Assembly: GCA_002691095.1 (NCBI GenBank)
Contig: NZGU01000002.1
Location: 31,107 to 45,453, forward strand
DNA from: Kiritimatiellaceae bacterium
GTDB taxonomy: Bacteria > Verrucomicrobiota > Kiritimatiellia > Kiritimatiellales > Pontiellaceae
Length of the DNA stretch: 14,347 bases
Direction of reading: 5' to 3'
The translations under genes were made by a program, and so were the position numbers. Position 1 is the stretch's first letter. Every line of letters starts with the position of its first letter. Shown here in pieces: positions 13,491 to 14,347 of this stretch. Below the pieces are notes generated by a model, which saw only the letters and a list, made by a program, of their open reading frames with translations, did not search any database and was not told where the DNA came from.

Positions 13491-13946
13491 CTACTTCGGT
13501 TCTACCGTAAACAACGGCTGCCCAAACTGTACAGGAGCCCCATCCTCCACCAGCACCTCCACAATCGTTCCCGACACCTCCGCCGCGATCTCATTCATCA
13601 CCTTCATCGCCTCCACGATACACACCGTCGACGACTCCCCCACCGCATCTCCCTCATTCACATGCGCCGGTTTGTCCGGAGCCGGCTTCCGATAGAACGT
13701 ACCCACCATCGGCGAGGTAATCTCAAGCAGATTAGAAGGCGCTGGAGCCGCCGCTTCAGCCGGAGCCGCCGCTGGCGCTGCCGCCACAGGAGCCGCCGCC
13801 ACAGCCGGCGGTGCCGAATACACCACCTGCGGTTCGCCACCGCCTCGTTTCAACAAAAGCTCTCCATTCGCATCTTTCATCGAAAACTCCGTCAGACCCT
13901 TCTCCTCCATCAATTTCACGATCCGCTTGATCTCGCTAATATCCAT
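13491..13946 (-). CDS. accB: Biotin carboxyl carrier protein of acetyl-CoA carboxylase
   Basis: AccB carries biotin between the biotin carboxylase AccC and the carboxyltransferase AccAD. The 151-residue protein has the usual N-terminal MDISEIKRIVKLMEEKGLTE, a linker rich in Ala and Pro (about 45-70), and the biotinyl domain (about 72-151) with ITSPMVGTFYRKPAP at 76-90 and EAMKVMNEI at 112-120, where Lys115 is the biotinylated residue. The end (PVQFGQPLFTVEP) is typical. A perfect AGGAGG (13959-13954) lies 7 bases before the ATG. It is the first gene of the accB-accC-Asp23-AmaP-lipoprotein unit, possibly extending to parB. The carboxyltransferase genes are not in the window. Confidence 0.97.
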   Translation of the reverse strand: MDISEIKRIVKLMEEKGLTEFSMKDANGELLLKRGGGEPQVVYSAPPAVAAAPVAAAPAAAPAEAAAPAPSNLLEITSPMVGTFYRKPAPDKPAHVNEGDAVGESSTVCIVEAMKVMNEIAAEVSGTIVEVLVEDGAPVQFGQPLFTVEPK

Positions 13947-14347
13947 TCCTAAACCTCCTGCTATGAATCAAATAATAAGATCAATAAACACCATTTACCC
14001 CCACCTTGCCCAGCCCTTTCCCCTCCCGATTCATCTCGCCAGAAAATCCACAAACCCCACAGAACCCTCCTCCCTCCCATACGATCCCCACCAGCAGTCC
14101 TTTTTAAAATCCCAAAACAGCCTTCCTCTCGAAAGCGAAGCCCCTCACAACAAGGCAACCGATTGCTCCCCAACAACCCCCCTGAACCAACCCAATCGAA
14201 TCCGATCTTGCCCGCTAACGCAAAAAGAAACCTCAGCAACGCATTTTTTTACAGAACTTATTACACACAATTAAAATAAAACTTCTTCTTGTTTTAATTT
14301 TATTAAAAAATACTTAATATAAAAATTTATGTAATTAAATTAAGCAT
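13947..14347. other. Upstream region of the accB operon, no convincing gene
   Basis: No convincing coding region is present on either strand. The first ~290 bases have normal G+C and probably contain the accB leader. Weak open frames exist (minus 14239-13961; plus 13927-14274), but their products look like random-composition peptides. The final ~100 bases are extremely AT-rich (14261-14347 has 11 G+C out of 87 by hand count). The accB promoter is expected here but I could not pick one reliably. Confidence 0.6.
14269..14304. repeat. AT-rich imperfect inverted repeat
   Basis: AATTAAAATAAAAC (14269-14282) and GTTTTAATTTTATT (14291-14304) pair at 12 of 14 positions around an 8-base TTCTTCTT loop. 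It could be a transcription terminator for a neighbouring gene beyond the window, a protein-binding site or a random product of AT richness. Seen directly; meaning not established. Confidence 0.5.

Noticed and set aside
12232..13695. 487-residue open frame on the + strand, antisense to accC and accB
   Set aside because: Arg/His/Leu-rich low-information product, fully explained by the antisense of well-conserved accC/accB and a C-rich strand with few stop codons.
13961..14239. 92-residue minus-strand frame just upstream of accB
   Set aside because: Close spacing to accB is attractive, but it needs a TTG start, is rich in Gly, Trp and AGG codons, and shows no domain or coherent hydropathy; recorded as non-coding leader.
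14256..14267. Possible DnaA box (TTATTACACA)
   Set aside because: Differs from TTATNCACA by an extra base and stands alone; insufficient for an origin call.
1..14347. parS sites (TGTTTCACGTGAAACA-like) near parB
   Set aside because: None seen on reading the window; a systematic mismatch search was not possible.
1..14347. tRNA, rRNA, CRISPR array or insertion sequence
   Set aside because: No tRNA-like cloverleaf, rRNA core, regular spacer-repeat pattern or transposase was recognised.

Overview
This is a 14.3 kb chromosomal window of ordinary, mostly essential bacterial genes with no mobile element, CRISPR array, tRNA or rRNA visible. The gene set is a riboflavin operon behind an FMN riboswitch, uppP, pdxB, uvrA, parB, and accB-accC with an Asp23/AmaP pair. 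The divergent RibH, the Asp23/AmaP pair and the lipoprotein gene suggest a bacterium outside the Proteobacteria and Firmicutes. My best guess is the PVC superphylum (Verrucomicrobiota/Kiritimatiellota-like), but only at low to moderate confidence. The + strand has far more C than G and more A than T nearly everywhere, whichever strand is coding. This implies a strong replication-linked skew, with the minus strand probably leading. Most genes lie on the minus strand.

Left part (1-3260), minus strand: an FMN riboswitch (3107-3224) precedes ribBA - ribH - nusB - ribD. The last three genes are spaced by a few bases or overlap, and ribD runs off the left edge. The genes cover GTP cyclohydrolase II, DHBP synthase, lumazine synthase and the deaminase/reductase. 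Riboflavin synthase (ribE) is not in the window. Alternative hairpins between the aptamer and the ribBA start could form the expression platform. A terminator at about 3230-3258 separates this operon from uppP.

Middle (3288-9360): uppP (minus) is divergent from a + strand pair, a small two-helix membrane protein of unknown function and pdxB (vitamin B6 synthesis). pdxB meets uvrA tail to tail, with the two stop codons overlapping. uvrA is preceded, 7 bases away, by a small basic protein gene in the same transcription unit. A short + strand gene for a His-rich, membrane-anchored protein of unknown function follows.

Right part (9367-13946), minus strand, read from right to left: accB - accC - Asp23/Gls24 protein (YqhY-like) - AmaP-like membrane anchor - putative lipoprotein metallopeptidase - parB. 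Spacing is tight, with stop/start overlaps, so this is probably one operon joining fatty-acid synthesis, envelope proteins and a chromosome-partition gene. accB-accC-Asp23 matches the Firmicutes accB-accC-yqhY arrangement. Upstream of accB are about 400 bases without a convincing gene, ending in a very AT-rich stretch at the right edge.

All assignments come from reading motifs by eye; no database search was possible.
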